Program-made: the position numbers and the translations under genes
Notes under the pieces: generated by a model
What the model was told of the DNA's origin: nothing
Seen by the model: the letters and a program-made list of their open reading frames with translations, nothing else
The model's database searches: none
Origin: Shimia_B sp038525525
GTDB lineage: Bacteria > Pseudomonadota > Alphaproteobacteria > Rhodobacterales > Rhodobacteraceae
DNA: 64,000 bases
NCBI GenBank assembly: GCA_038525525.1
Contig: JBCBHO010000003.1
Coordinates: 558,001-622,000 of the forward strand
Direction of reading: 5' to 3'
Part shown: in pieces, positions 7,385-16,055 of the stretch
Layout: each line of letters opens with the position of its first letter
How positions within the stretch are numbered: the first letter of the stretch is position 1

Positions 7385-10300
7385 ATGCGCTTTTCGAAAC
7401 TCAGATTGAACGGCTTCAAGAGCTTCGTGGACCCGACGGATCTTGTGATCGCGGACGGTCTCACCGGCGTGGTCGGCCCCAACGGGTGCGGGAAGTCCAA
7501 CCTGCTCGAGGCGCTCCGCTGGGTCATGGGAGAGAACCGCCCCACCGCCATGCGAGGCGGCGGCATGGAAGACGTGATCTTTGCGGGCGCGGCCACTCGA
7601 CCGGCGCGCAACTTCGCCGAGGTCTCTCTCATCCTTGACAACCAGGACCGCCTCGCGCCGTCCGGGTTCAACGATACCGACAGCCTCGAGATCGTGCGAC
7701 GCATCACGCGCGATATCGGGTCGGCCTTCAAGGCCAATGGAAAGGATACGAGGGCGCGGGACGTCCAGATGCTGTTTGCCGATGCCTCCACCGGCTCGCA
7801 TTCGCCGTCGCTCGTGCGGCAAGGCCAGATCAGTGAACTGATCAACGCCAAGCCACGCGCGCGGCGGCGGGTGCTTGAAGAGGCGGCCGGTATCAGCGGC
7901 CTCTACCAGCGCCGCCACGAGGCGGAGCTGAAGCTGAAGGGCGCGGAGGCCAACCTGATGCGGGTGGACGACGTGCTCGAGCAGCTCACGGCACAGCTCG
8001 CTTCGCTGGCGCGGCAGGCCCGGCAGGCCGCGCGCTACCGCGAGATCGGGGCCGAGCTGCGCGTGGCCGAGGGCATGCTCCTATACCGGCGTTGGAAGGA
8101 GGCGGACCTCGCGCGGGCGGAGTCTGAGGCAGCCTTGCGCGCGGAGGTGACCGGGGCCGCCCGGGCCGAGGCCGCGGCGCGCGACGCGGCGAAGGCGCGG
8201 GAGGCCGCCGATGGGCGTGTGCCCCCGGCCCGCGAGGAAGAAGCCATCGCAGGCGCCGTCCTCCAGAGGCTCAATGTCGAGCGGGACACGCTGGCCCAGC
8301 AGGAGCGCGCCGCCCTCGAGGCGGTCGAGACGCTCGAGAAGCGCATCGCGCAGCTCGGGCACGATATCGAGCGCGAAGAGGGGCTCAACCGCGACGCGGG
8401 CGAAACCATCGAGCGGCTGGAATGGGAAGCGGGCGAGATCGCCAAGGCCGCGGAGGGCTTCGAGGACGAGCTTGCCGCCGCGGCGGAGGCCGCGCGGGCA
8501 TCTGCGGCCATTCTGGAGGAGCGGGAGGCCGCGCTCTCGACGGCCAACGAGGACGTCGCGCGCCTGGCGGCGCGGCATCAGTCCGCCGTGCGGTTTCGCG
8601 ATGACGCGGCCAAGGGCGTGGAGCGCATTGGTGCGCGGGCCAAAGAGGCATCCGCCGCCGCCGACACCGCGCGGGAGACCCTCGACGGGGCGCGTGTGGC
8701 CTTTGAACAGGCGGCGCGTGCCGAGGGCGAGGCCCAGGCCGGGGCCGAGGCCGCCGAGCAGGCGCTTGCAGCGGCCGAAGCGGCCCGGGCCGTATCGCAG
8801 GGGCAGGAGGCGGAGGCGCGCTCCGCGCGCTCGGAAGCGGAGGGCGAGGCCAGCGCGCTGCGCGCTGAGGTGCAGGCCTTGTCTCGTCTCCTTGCGAGGG
8901 ACGAGACAGGAGGAACGCAGATCCTCGACGAACTGGCCGTGACGCCCGGCTACGAAAAGGCGCTGGGCGCGGCGCTCGCCGACGATTTGAAGGCACCGCG
9001 GACCGAGGGCGCGGGCTCCGGCTGGCGCGCCTTGCCTGACTACGCTCTGCCGCAGGCCCTGCCCGCGGGCGTCGAGGCGCTGGCGGCGCACGTTTCGCTG
9101 CCGGATGTGCTGGCGCGGCGGATGGCGCAGGTGGGCGTTGTCTCTGCGGAAGACGCGCCGGCGCTTCAGGCCGCGCTCGCCCCCGGGCAGCGTCTGGTGA
9201 GCCTCGAGGGCGATCTGTGGCGCTGGGATGGGTATGTCGTGGCAGGCGAGGATGCCCCCTCCGCCGCGGCGCTGAAACTCGAGCAGATGAACCGGCTCTC
9301 CGCGTTGAAGACGGAAGAAGAGGCGGCGGAAGCGCGAGCGCTGGCGGCACGAGAGGCCCATGACGCGTGCCTCGCCGAGCTCGCGACCAAGACCGAGGCC
9401 GACAAGGCCGCGCGCGAGGCGCGGCGGCAAGCGGACCGTTCCGTCGCCGAGGCAGCGCGGGCGCTCTCTCGCGCAGAGGCCGAGCGCAACCTAACGGAGG
9501 GCAAGCTCGAGACGCTCACCACGGCCGTGGCCCGCATGGACGACGAGCAAAGCGCCGCGCGGGCACAGCTCGCGGAGGCCGAGCGCGGGGTGGCGGAGCT
9601 GCCCGATATCGCGGCGGCGCGAGCCGAGCTCGAAGACGTCAAGCTCACGGTGGAAGCCTCGCGCGTGACCATGCTCGCGCACAGGACCTCCCATGACGAG
9701 CTGCGCCGGGTCGGGGAGGCGCGCACGAAGCGCGCACAGGAGATCACAAAGGAGCTGAGCGGCTGGCGGCACAGGCTCGACACTGCCACGGGACGGGCCG
9801 AGGAGCTGGGCGCACGGAAGGCCGCCTCGGAGACGGAGCTTGTCGCGGCGCGCGGCGCGCCCGGGGAGGTCGCCGCGCGGCGGGCGGCCCTTGCGAGCGA
9901 GATCGACACCGCGGAGGCGCGGCGCAAGGCGGCCGCCGATGCGCTGGCCGAGGCCGAAGGCGCGCTGCGCGCGTGCGTGGATGGCGAGCGCGAGGCGGAG
10001 CGGGCCGCCTCCTCGGCGCGGGAGAGCCGCGCGCGGACGGAGGCGCGCTACGAGGCGGCGAAGGAAGCGCTGGAGGCCGCGGCAGAGCGGATCATGGAGG
10101 CGCAATCCGTCTCGCCGGCGGATCTCCTGGCCTCCCTCAATGCGGATCCGGACGCCATGCCGGAAGCGGAGCGGATCGAGGCCGACGTGGCACGGCTTCG
10201 CCGCCAACGCGATGCGCTGGGCGCGGTGAACCTGCGGGCAGAGGAGGATGCCCGCGAGGTGGAGACCGAGCGAGACACGCTCGCTGCCGAGAAAGAAGAC

Positions 10301-10837
10301 CTCGAGGCGGCAATCTCCACGCTGCGCGCGGGCATCGCCTCGCTCAACAAGGAAGGCCGGGAGCGGCTGCTGGCGGCCTTCGACGAGGTGAACCGCAACT
10401 TCTCGGTGCTCTTCACGCATCTCTTCGGCGGGGGCGAGGCAAAGCTGGTCCTTGTCGAAAGTGAGGACCCACTCGAGGCCGGGCTCGAGATCATGTGTCA
10501 GCCGCCGGGCAAGAAGCTCTCGACGCTTTCGCTCCTTTCCGGCGGTGAGCAGACCTTGACGGCGCTCGCGCTGATCTTTGCCGTGTTCCTCGCGAACCCG
10601 GCGCCGATCTGCGTGCTCGACGAGGTGGATGCCCCCCTCGACGACGCCAACGTGACACGCTTCTGCGATCTCCTCGACGAAATGACGCGCCGCACCGAGA
10701 CGCGCTTTCTCATCATCACGCACCATGCGGTGACGATGAGCCGGATGAACCGGCTCTTCGGTGTGACGATGCAGGAGCAGGGTGTCAGCCAGCTCGTCTC
10801 TGTCGACCTCGAGGGCGCGGAGCGGCTCGTCGCCTGA
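7385..10837 (+). CDS. smc: Chromosome segregation protein SMC
   Basis: A 1150-residue structural maintenance of chromosomes ATPase. The N-terminal head has Walker A (GPNGCGKSN, near residues 32-40) and the QGQISELI segment. Long Ala/Glu/Arg-rich coiled coils flank a hinge around residues 510-620. The C-terminal head carries the ABC signature LSGGEQ and Walker B ICVLDEVDAPLDD. It forms dimers that organise and segregate the chromosome with ScpA/ScpB. ATG 7385 is preferred over the in-frame ATG 7355 because GGAGG lies 5-9 nt upstream of it. It sits among cobalamin genes with no functional tie to them. Confidence 0.95.
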   Translation: MRFSKLRLNGFKSFVDPTDLVIADGLTGVVGPNGCGKSNLLEALRWVMGENRPTAMRGGGMEDVIFAGAATRPARNFAEVSLILDNQDRLAPSGFNDTDSLEIVRRITRDIGSAFKANGKDTRARDVQMLFADASTGSHSPSLVRQGQISELINAKPRARRRVLEEAAGISGLYQRRHEAELKLKGAEANLMRVDDVLEQLTAQLASLARQARQAARYREIGAELRVAEGMLLYRRWKEADLARAESEAALRAEVTGAARAEAAARDAAKAREAADGRVPPAREEEAIAGAVLQRLNVERDTLAQQERAALEAVETLEKRIAQLGHDIEREEGLNRDAGETIERLEWEAGEIAKAAEGFEDELAAAAEAARASAAILEEREAALSTANEDVARLAARHQSAVRFRDDAAKGVERIGARAKEASAAADTARETLDGARVAFEQAARAEGEAQAGAEAAEQALAAAEAARAVSQGQEAEARSARSEAEGEASALRAEVQALSRLLARDETGGTQILDELAVTPGYEKALGAALADDLKAPRTEGAGSGWRALPDYALPQALPAGVEALAAHVSLPDVLARRMAQVGVVSAEDAPALQAALAPGQRLVSLEGDLWRWDGYVVAGEDAPSAAALKLEQMNRLSALKTEEEAAEARALAAREAHDACLAELATKTEADKAAREARRQADRSVAEAARALSRAEAERNLTEGKLETLTTAVARMDDEQSAARAQLAEAERGVAELPDIAAARAELEDVKLTVEASRVTMLAHRTSHDELRRVGEARTKRAQEITKELSGWRHRLDTATGRAEELGARKAASETELVAARGAPGEVAARRAALASEIDTAEARRKAAADALAEAEGALRACVDGEREAERAASSARESRARTEARYEAAKEALEAAAERIMEAQSVSPADLLASLNADPDAMPEAERIEADVARLRRQRDALGAVNLRAEEDAREVETERDTLAAEKEDLEAAISTLRAGIASLNKEGRERLLAAFDEVNRNFSVLFTHLFGGGEAKLVLVESEDPLEAGLEIMCQPPGKKLSTLSLLSGGEQTLTALALIFAVFLANPAPICVLDEVDAPLDDANVTRFCDLLDEMTRRTETRFLIITHHAVTMSRMNRLFGVTMQEQGVSQLVSVDLEGAERLVA

Positions 10838-11012
10838 GGCCGGCGGGACGACGCTGTTTGCCTGACGGCAAAGGCGCCCCGCCCGCCGTCCCTATTGGAC
10901 GCAAATCCGGCGTCTGCACAGCAAGGCTGCGGTGGCATCCTGCGAGGGGACATGGTGCACTATGCTCGCGCCGCCGGGGCTTTGGGAGACCGGTGAAACT
11001 GGACCGAGACCG
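10838..11012. other. Intergenic region between convergent smc and cobD
   Basis: This 175-bp gap separates the 3' ends of smc and cobD. It holds a small 6-bp hairpin (TTTGCC-TGAC-GGCAAA, 10857-10872) without a T-run, which is a weak candidate for ending either transcript. I see no gene, RNA or repeat that I can support here. Confidence 0.4.
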
Positions 11013-11909
11013 CTAGAAGAGCGCCGTGAAGACCACTAGCGCGAGGGCAAGCGCCCAGACGCGCCAGAGCGCACGGACGGCGTCATCGATGTCAGGGGGG
11101 CCGAGATCTCGGCGTCCGTCGGGGTTCACGAAGGGAAACGCGCGCAGTTCGCCATCGTAGGCGCGGGGGCCCGAAAGCGCGATCCCCCGCGCCCGGGCCA
11201 GCGCGCTTTCCGGCCAGCCCGCATTGGGGGACCGGTGTCGCGGAGCTTCCGCCCGCACGGCGCGCCAGGCGTCCAGGCGCCCGTGGGCTGCAAGAAAAAG
11301 GAGGGCCGTGAGCCGCGCCGGGATCCAGTTGAGCGCATCGTCGAGACGCGCGGAGGCCCAGCCGAACGCGGCATGTTTCGGGGTGAGGTAGCCCACCATG
11401 CTGTCGGCGGTGTTGACGGCCTTGTAGGCGAGCATCGCGGGCAGGCCGCCGATCGCAAACCAGAAGGCGGGCGCGATGACACCGTCAGAGAGGTTTTCAG
11501 CGGCGCTTTCGATGGCGGCACGGGAGACGGCGGGGGCATCCATGGAGGCCGTATCCCTACCGACGATCATCGCGACGCTGCGGCGTCCGCTTGCGAGGCT
11601 GTCGCGGAGGGCCATGGCCACCGCGCTCACGTGATCCGCAAGGGAGCGCTGGGCGAGGAGGACGGCCGCGGCGAGCGCCTCGATGGGCCATCCGAGGGCC
11701 GCGATGAGGCTCCCTGCGAGCAGCGACATCAGGAGGAGGGCGATCACGAGGACGGCCCCCTTGGCCTTGCGCGCAGGGCCTTGATTGAAGCGCCAATCCG
11801 CCCATCCGATGACACGCCCGAGCAAGACGGCCGGATGCGGAACGCGATCCCAGAGCCATTTCGGCTCCCCGAAGATCGCGTCGAGGACCATGGCGAGGGC
11901 GAGGATCAT
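11013..11909 (-). CDS. cobD: Adenosylcobinamide-phosphate synthase (CobD/CbiB)
   Basis: A 298-residue polytopic membrane protein of the CbiB/CobD family, which attaches the aminopropanol (phosphate) arm to adenosylcobyric acid. Recognisable segments are DAIFGEPKWLWDRVPHP near the N-terminus, ESAAENLSDGVIAPAFWF, and YKAVNTADSMVGY...FGWASARLDDALNWIPARL, which are family hallmarks. About four to five hydrophobic segments are visible. It overlaps the upstream cobC by 4 bp (ATGA), so the two are translationally coupled. The symbol follows Pseudomonas denitrificans usage; Salmonella calls it cbiB. Confidence 0.95.
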   Translation of the reverse strand: MILALAMVLDAIFGEPKWLWDRVPHPAVLLGRVIGWADWRFNQGPARKAKGAVLVIALLLMSLLAGSLIAALGWPIEALAAAVLLAQRSLADHVSAVAMALRDSLASGRRSVAMIVGRDTASMDAPAVSRAAIESAAENLSDGVIAPAFWFAIGGLPAMLAYKAVNTADSMVGYLTPKHAAFGWASARLDDALNWIPARLTALLFLAAHGRLDAWRAVRAEAPRHRSPNAGWPESALARARGIALSGPRAYDGELRAFPFVNPDGRRDLGPPDIDDAVRALWRVWALALALVVFTALF

Positions 11910-12901
11910 GACGACGGGACGGCGCTCCCGCGGCTGGTCGTGCCAGCGCGGATCACCCCGCCCGCCGTCCCCCCCGCAGTCTCAAGGGCGCGCTCCAGTT
12001 GCTCCCAACGTCCGCGGGGAGGCATGCCGAGACGGAGCCATGTCCGTGAATAGGGAAAGACCCGGGTGAGAACGTGGTGCTGCGCGAGGGCGTCATGGAC
12101 GGCGGCAGCATCGGCGACGTCGTAGAGGCGAAAGAGAGATGTGCCGCCGATGGCGCGCGCGCCATGGCCCAGAAGAAGCGCATCGAGGCGCGCGGCGTCC
12201 TCGGCGAGGCGGATGCGCGTGGCGGCGGCCCAGGCCTCGTCTTCGAGCGCGCGGGCCCCGATCTCGAGCGCGGGCCCAGGAACGGCCCAAGGCCCCAGCC
12301 GCGCGGCAAGGGCCTCGATCAAGGCAGGATCGCCGATGGCGAAGCCGAGGCGCAGGCCCGCGAGGCCCCAGAACTTCCCGAAGCTCTTGAGCACGATGCG
12401 GCCGGGCCGTGCGGCTTCGGCGATGTGGCTTGCCTCGGGCGAGACATCGCAAAAGCTCTCGTCGATCACCGAGAACGGCGCGTTGGGCGCGGGATAGAGC
12501 GCACCGTCGGGATTGTTGGGGTGCACGATAACGGCGGCGGGCGCGTTCTCGCCGATCTCCCAGCCTGCGAACCGGAAGCTGGCAGCGTGCTCGTTATACG
12601 TCCGCGCGGGGATGGAGACGCGCTCCGCCGGGGCGAGGAAGGGGATCTGCGCGATGAGTGCCGAGGCCCCGGCTCCGGCGACGATTGCCGCGGGCTCCGG
12701 CACAGTCCAGAAGGCGCGCGCCGCGCCAAGGAGACGCTCCATGGCCCCGCTGTCGGGGAGGCTGGTCCATGCCTCGGGCGCCACGGTGACGGGGTAGGGC
12801 TCCGGATTTATGCCGGTGGAGAGGTCGAGCCACGCGCCGCGACTGCCGCCATAGCGCGCCCGCGCTTCATCTATACCGCCGCCGTGATCCCTGCCCGCCA
12901 T
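11906..12901 (-). CDS. cobC: Threonine-phosphate decarboxylase (aminotransferase class I/II fold)
   Basis: A 331-residue PLP enzyme of the CobC (Salmonella CobD) family. It decarboxylates L-threonine phosphate to the aminopropanol phosphate used by the adjacent CobD. It has the opening HGGGIDEARARYGG, the WLDLSTGINPEPYP motif, HPNNPDG, and the PLP-lysine context KSFGKFWGLAGLRLGFAIG. ATG 12901 is chosen. A longer start at 12961 would add residues with no family resemblance and would run into the neighbouring gene. The cobD partner overlaps by 4 bp. Confidence 0.93.
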   Translation of the reverse strand: MAGRDHGGGIDEARARYGGSRGAWLDLSTGINPEPYPVTVAPEAWTSLPDSGAMERLLGAARAFWTVPEPAAIVAGAGASALIAQIPFLAPAERVSIPARTYNEHAASFRFAGWEIGENAPAAVIVHPNNPDGALYPAPNAPFSVIDESFCDVSPEASHIAEAARPGRIVLKSFGKFWGLAGLRLGFAIGDPALIEALAARLGPWAVPGPALEIGARALEDEAWAAATRIRLAEDAARLDALLLGHGARAIGGTSLFRLYDVADAAAVHDALAQHHVLTRVFPYSRTWLRLGMPPRGRWEQLERALETAGGTAGGVIRAGTTSRGSAVPSS

Positions 12902-12921
12902 GGGCGGACAGGGCCACAGGA

Positions 12922-13911
12922 TCAGGCCGCTTTCAAGACCCCGCGCCCATGGGGCTGCCACCAGTCGATCTCGGGATTGATGGGGATGATCCGGTGGGGG
13001 CTAATCGTCTCGTGGCTGTAGTGATAATGGCGCACGATGTGCTCCATGTTTACCGTCTCCGCCACGCCGGGCCATTGATAGAGCTCACGCGCATAGGCCC
13101 AGAGGGCGGGGTAATCGATCAGCCGCCGCTTGTTGCACTTGAAATGCAGGTGGTAGACGGCGTCGAAGCGTACCAGCGTCGTAAAGAGGCGCCAGTCCGC
13201 CTCCGTGATCCGGTCGCCCATGAGGTAGCGATGGGCTGTGAGACGTTCATCGAGCCAGTCCATCGTGTCGAATAGCGGGTGCACGGCGGCGTCATAGGCC
13301 TCCTGCGTCGTCGCGAAGCCCGATTTGTAGACCCCGTTGTTGAGCGTGTCGTAGATGCGCGCGTTCACCGGCTCGATCTCCTCGCGCAGGTCGGCGGGCC
13401 AGAAATCGAGGCGGTTGCCGGTCAGCCCGTCGAAGGCGGAGTTGAACATCCGGATGATCTCGGAGGATTCGTTGGAGACGATGGTACCTGTCTCCTTGTC
13501 CCAGAGGATCGGAACGGTGACGCGGCCCGTCATCTCGGTCGCGGCGCGCTGGTAGACCTCGCGCGCGTAGTCGTAGCCGAAGAGGCTGTCGCCGGTGGCG
13601 CCGTGATCATCGGTTTCGAAGGTCCAGCCGTCGCCCATCATGTCGGGATGGACGGCATCCACCGAGACGAGGCCTTCGAGGCCCTTCAGCTTGCGAAAGA
13701 TGAGCGCGCGGTGGGCCCAAGGGCAGGCATAGGAAACATACATGTGGTAGCGACCGGCCTCGGCCTTGAAGCCGCCCTTGCCGGAAGGGCCGGGCGCGCC
13801 GTCCGACGTGATCCAGTTCCGAAACTTCGCCTCGGAGCGTTTGAAGGCGCCATTGGTGGATTTCGTGTCGTACCATTTGTCGACCCACTGGCCGTCAACG
13901 AGAAGTCCCAT
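12922..13911 (-). CDS. Glutathione S-transferase / glutathionyl-hydroquinone reductase family (YqjG-like)
   Basis: A 329-residue protein with the omega-class or Xi-class GST arrangement. A short N-terminal region carries DGQWVDKWYDTKSTNGAF. The thioredoxin-like domain follows with the catalytic CPWAHR at residues 63-68, and then a long helical domain with YLMGDRITEADWRLF. Such enzymes reduce glutathionylated hydroquinones. ATG 13911 is chosen over upstream in-frame starts because the family begins here. It diverges from the MFS gene and ends 21 bp before cobC, so it might share a transcript with cobC-cobD, but no metabolic link is obvious. Confidence 0.9.
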   Translation of the reverse strand: MGLLVDGQWVDKWYDTKSTNGAFKRSEAKFRNWITSDGAPGPSGKGGFKAEAGRYHMYVSYACPWAHRALIFRKLKGLEGLVSVDAVHPDMMGDGWTFETDDHGATGDSLFGYDYAREVYQRAATEMTGRVTVPILWDKETGTIVSNESSEIIRMFNSAFDGLTGNRLDFWPADLREEIEPVNARIYDTLNNGVYKSGFATTQEAYDAAVHPLFDTMDWLDERLTAHRYLMGDRITEADWRLFTTLVRFDAVYHLHFKCNKRRLIDYPALWAYARELYQWPGVAETVNMEHIVRHYHYSHETISPHRIIPINPEIDWWQPHGRGVLKAA

Positions 13912-13966
13912 AGTTCTTGCCTCCATGGCTGATGGTCGAGAGATACGCAGAGACGAAACCGGGAAA

Positions 13967-15214
13967 ATGCCGATGGGCGCGCGGGCGGGCTGCGAGAATG
14001 CACATGGGAACGATGGGCCTGCGGCAGCGGGGCGCTCGACCGTGTCGCGCGCGCCGTCCCTCGCACTCCTCATGGCGGTCTCCGGGCTCTCGGTGCTTTC
14101 GCTCAACATGTTTCTTCCTGCCCTGGCCGTCATCGCGCGCGATTTCGGGGTGAGCTACGCCACGGCCAGCTGGGCGATCTCGGGATACCTCGCCGTGACC
14201 GCGGGGCTTCAGCTCTTGCTCGGGCCGGTATCGGACCGGGTGGGGCGCAGGCCCATCGTGCTCTTTGCCGTGGCCACCTTCACCGTGCTTTCGGTCATCT
14301 GCGCCGTGGCGGAGAGCTTTGCCGTATTCTTGACGGCGCGGCTCCTGCAAGGCGTCGTCATCGCGGGCTCCACCATGGCGCTCGCCGCCGTGCGCGACAC
14401 CGAGGAGCCGCGCGCCGCGGCCCGTCGCATCTCCTGGGTGGCCATGGGTATGGCCATCGGTCCGATGGTCGGTCCGATGATCGGGGGCATTCTGGATGAG
14501 GCCTTCGGGTGGCGGTCGATCTTTTGGGCGTTGGCGGGGGCCGGGGCCGTGCTCACGGGCCTCGTCGGGCTTTCCTGGCGGGAGACGAACATTGCGCGCT
14601 CCGCCAGCTTCTCCGCTCAGTTCCGGTCCTATCCGGCGCTTGTGACCTCGCCGGTCTTCTGGTCCTTTTCGGGGGTGATCATCACCGGCGTCGGGTGCTT
14701 CTTCGTTTTCATTTCGGGCGCGCCGCTCGTGGCGGAGCGCGTGCTGGAGATCAATTCCGCGCAGCTTGGCCTCGCCATCGGCATCATCACGATGGGCTTT
14801 TTCGTGGGCAACGGTGTGTCCGGCCGCGTTGCCGAGCGCGTGGGGCTCGGGCGGATGGTGCTGGCGGGCCGCGTGATCCAGCTGGTCGCGATCACGCTCA
14901 ACCTCCTGCTCCTCGCGGCCGGGTTCTTCAATCCGCTCACCTTCTTTGGCCTCATGGCACTCGTGGGATTTGGAAACGGGATCGCCAACCCGTCTGCCCA
15001 TGCCGGGCTCATGTCCGTGGATCCGAAGCTTGCAGGCAGCGCGGCGGGCCTCTCCGGCGCCCTGGTTCTGGCCTTTGGCGCGCTCTTCACGGCGATCTCC
15101 GCGCGACTCCTCGAAGGTGGGGCGCCCGCGACGACACTTCTCGTCACGCTCCTCGTCATTAGCATCGCCGGGGTGGGGACGGCCTACGCGGCCTTCAAGC
15201 TGTCGCGCACGTGA
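13967..15214 (+). CDS. Bcr/CflA-type multidrug efflux MFS transporter
   Basis: About 415 residues with some 12 transmembrane helices. The MFS motif A is in loop 2-3 (GPVSDRVGRRPIV), FLPALAVIARDF comes in helix 1, and an AWAISGY-like helix follows, as in the Bcr/CflA drug:H+ antiporters. The start is uncertain. ATG 13925, 13967 and 13973 and GTG 14042 are all in frame before helix 1, and none has a convincing ribosome site. GTG 14042 would leave about 130 bp for divergent promoters with the GST gene. The last 31 bp overlap the 3' end of bchO in the opposite direction. It marks the boundary of the photosynthesis cluster. Confidence 0.88.
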   Translation: MPMGARAGCENAHGNDGPAAAGRSTVSRAPSLALLMAVSGLSVLSLNMFLPALAVIARDFGVSYATASWAISGYLAVTAGLQLLLGPVSDRVGRRPIVLFAVATFTVLSVICAVAESFAVFLTARLLQGVVIAGSTMALAAVRDTEEPRAAARRISWVAMGMAIGPMVGPMIGGILDEAFGWRSIFWALAGAGAVLTGLVGLSWRETNIARSASFSAQFRSYPALVTSPVFWSFSGVIITGVGCFFVFISGAPLVAERVLEINSAQLGLAIGIITMGFFVGNGVSGRVAERVGLGRMVLAGRVIQLVAITLNLLLLAAGFFNPLTFFGLMALVGFGNGIANPSAHAGLMSVDPKLAGSAAGLSGALVLAFGALFTAISARLLEGGAPATTLLVTLLVISIAGVGTAYAAFKLSRT

Positions 15215-16044
15215 CGGGCGACGAGGGCAGGGTCTTCTTCATGGGCCAGGTGCCCGAGGCCTTCCAGTTCTATGATGCGGGCATTCTGTAGCCGGGCCGC
15301 CGCCTTTCGCGAGACGCCTGGAGGCACGGTGGTGTCGCCGGTCCCCACGAGGAGGATCACCTCCGCCGCGTTTCGAGGGAAGCGGGCGATGAGCGGTGTC
15401 AGGTTCCACGCGGCCATCATGCGCAGGGTCCCGTCGACATGCCGGGGATCGCTGACAAGCGCCTGGTAGAGCGCGCGCCCCTCGTCATCGAGGGTGGAGC
15501 CCGTCGCGTCGAGAAAGCGCCCGATCGAGCCCGCATTGGCCGCGGTGCTCGAGACCATCATGGCCGTGAAGGGATTGAGCGACATCAGCTGGGCAGCGAG
15601 CGGGAAGGCCCAGCCTGCCACACCCTCGAACTTTCCGAGGGCCGCGTTGACCCCGATGACGCGGTCGCAGAGCCCTGTCTCGGCGAGGCGAAGCGCCAAG
15701 GCGCCGCCGGCTGAGTGGCCGATGAGGGCCACGGGAGACCAGCCCTCGCGCTCTGCGAGCGCGGCGATGTCGCGGGCCATGGGGTCGATCCCATAGCGGC
15801 CGGCCAGCTTCGGGCGCGAGAAGCCCTGGCCCGGCAGATCGACGGCGATGCAGCGGTGGTCAGCGGCGAGGAGGGGCAGGAGGCCGCGCCAGCTTTGCGT
15901 TGCGCCGCCCGCGCCGTGGAGAAAGAGGAGGTCCGGCCCGTCGCCCATGATCTGCACGTGCCAGCGGCCGCCCGCATTTCCGGCGGGAATGAAGCTGCTG
16001 TGCGTGGCGTGGGGCCAGACCGCCTTGTGCCGCTCCCAGTCCAT
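15184..16044 (-). CDS. bchO: Mg-chelatase-associated alpha/beta hydrolase BchO
   Basis: A 286-residue alpha/beta-hydrolase with an oxyanion-loop HGAGG at residues 43-47, the nucleophile elbow GHSAGG (Ser111) and a late His in GHLAHEED. The family always sits beside bchD/bchI in purple bacteria and is called the magnesium chelatase accessory protein; its exact reaction is unknown. It starts 11 bp after bchD, so crtA-bchI-bchD-bchO form one leftward operon. The start MDWERHKAVWPHATHS agrees with the usual BchO N-terminus. Confidence 0.95.
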   Translation of the reverse strand: MDWERHKAVWPHATHSSFIPAGNAGGRWHVQIMGDGPDLLFLHGAGGATQSWRGLLPLLAADHRCIAVDLPGQGFSRPKLAGRYGIDPMARDIAALAEREGWSPVALIGHSAGGALALRLAETGLCDRVIGVNAALGKFEGVAGWAFPLAAQLMSLNPFTAMMVSSTAANAGSIGRFLDATGSTLDDEGRALYQALVSDPRHVDGTLRMMAAWNLTPLIARFPRNAAEVILLVGTGDTTVPPGVSRKAAARLQNARIIELEGLGHLAHEEDPALVARHVRDSLKAA

Positions 16045-16055
16045 CGCCCGCGCGG

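Noticed and set aside
10877..11971. A 16-mer CCCCGCCCGCCGTCCC present at 10877-10892 and 11956-11971
   Set aside because: Low-complexity GC sequence. No flanking similarity, so chance is likely.
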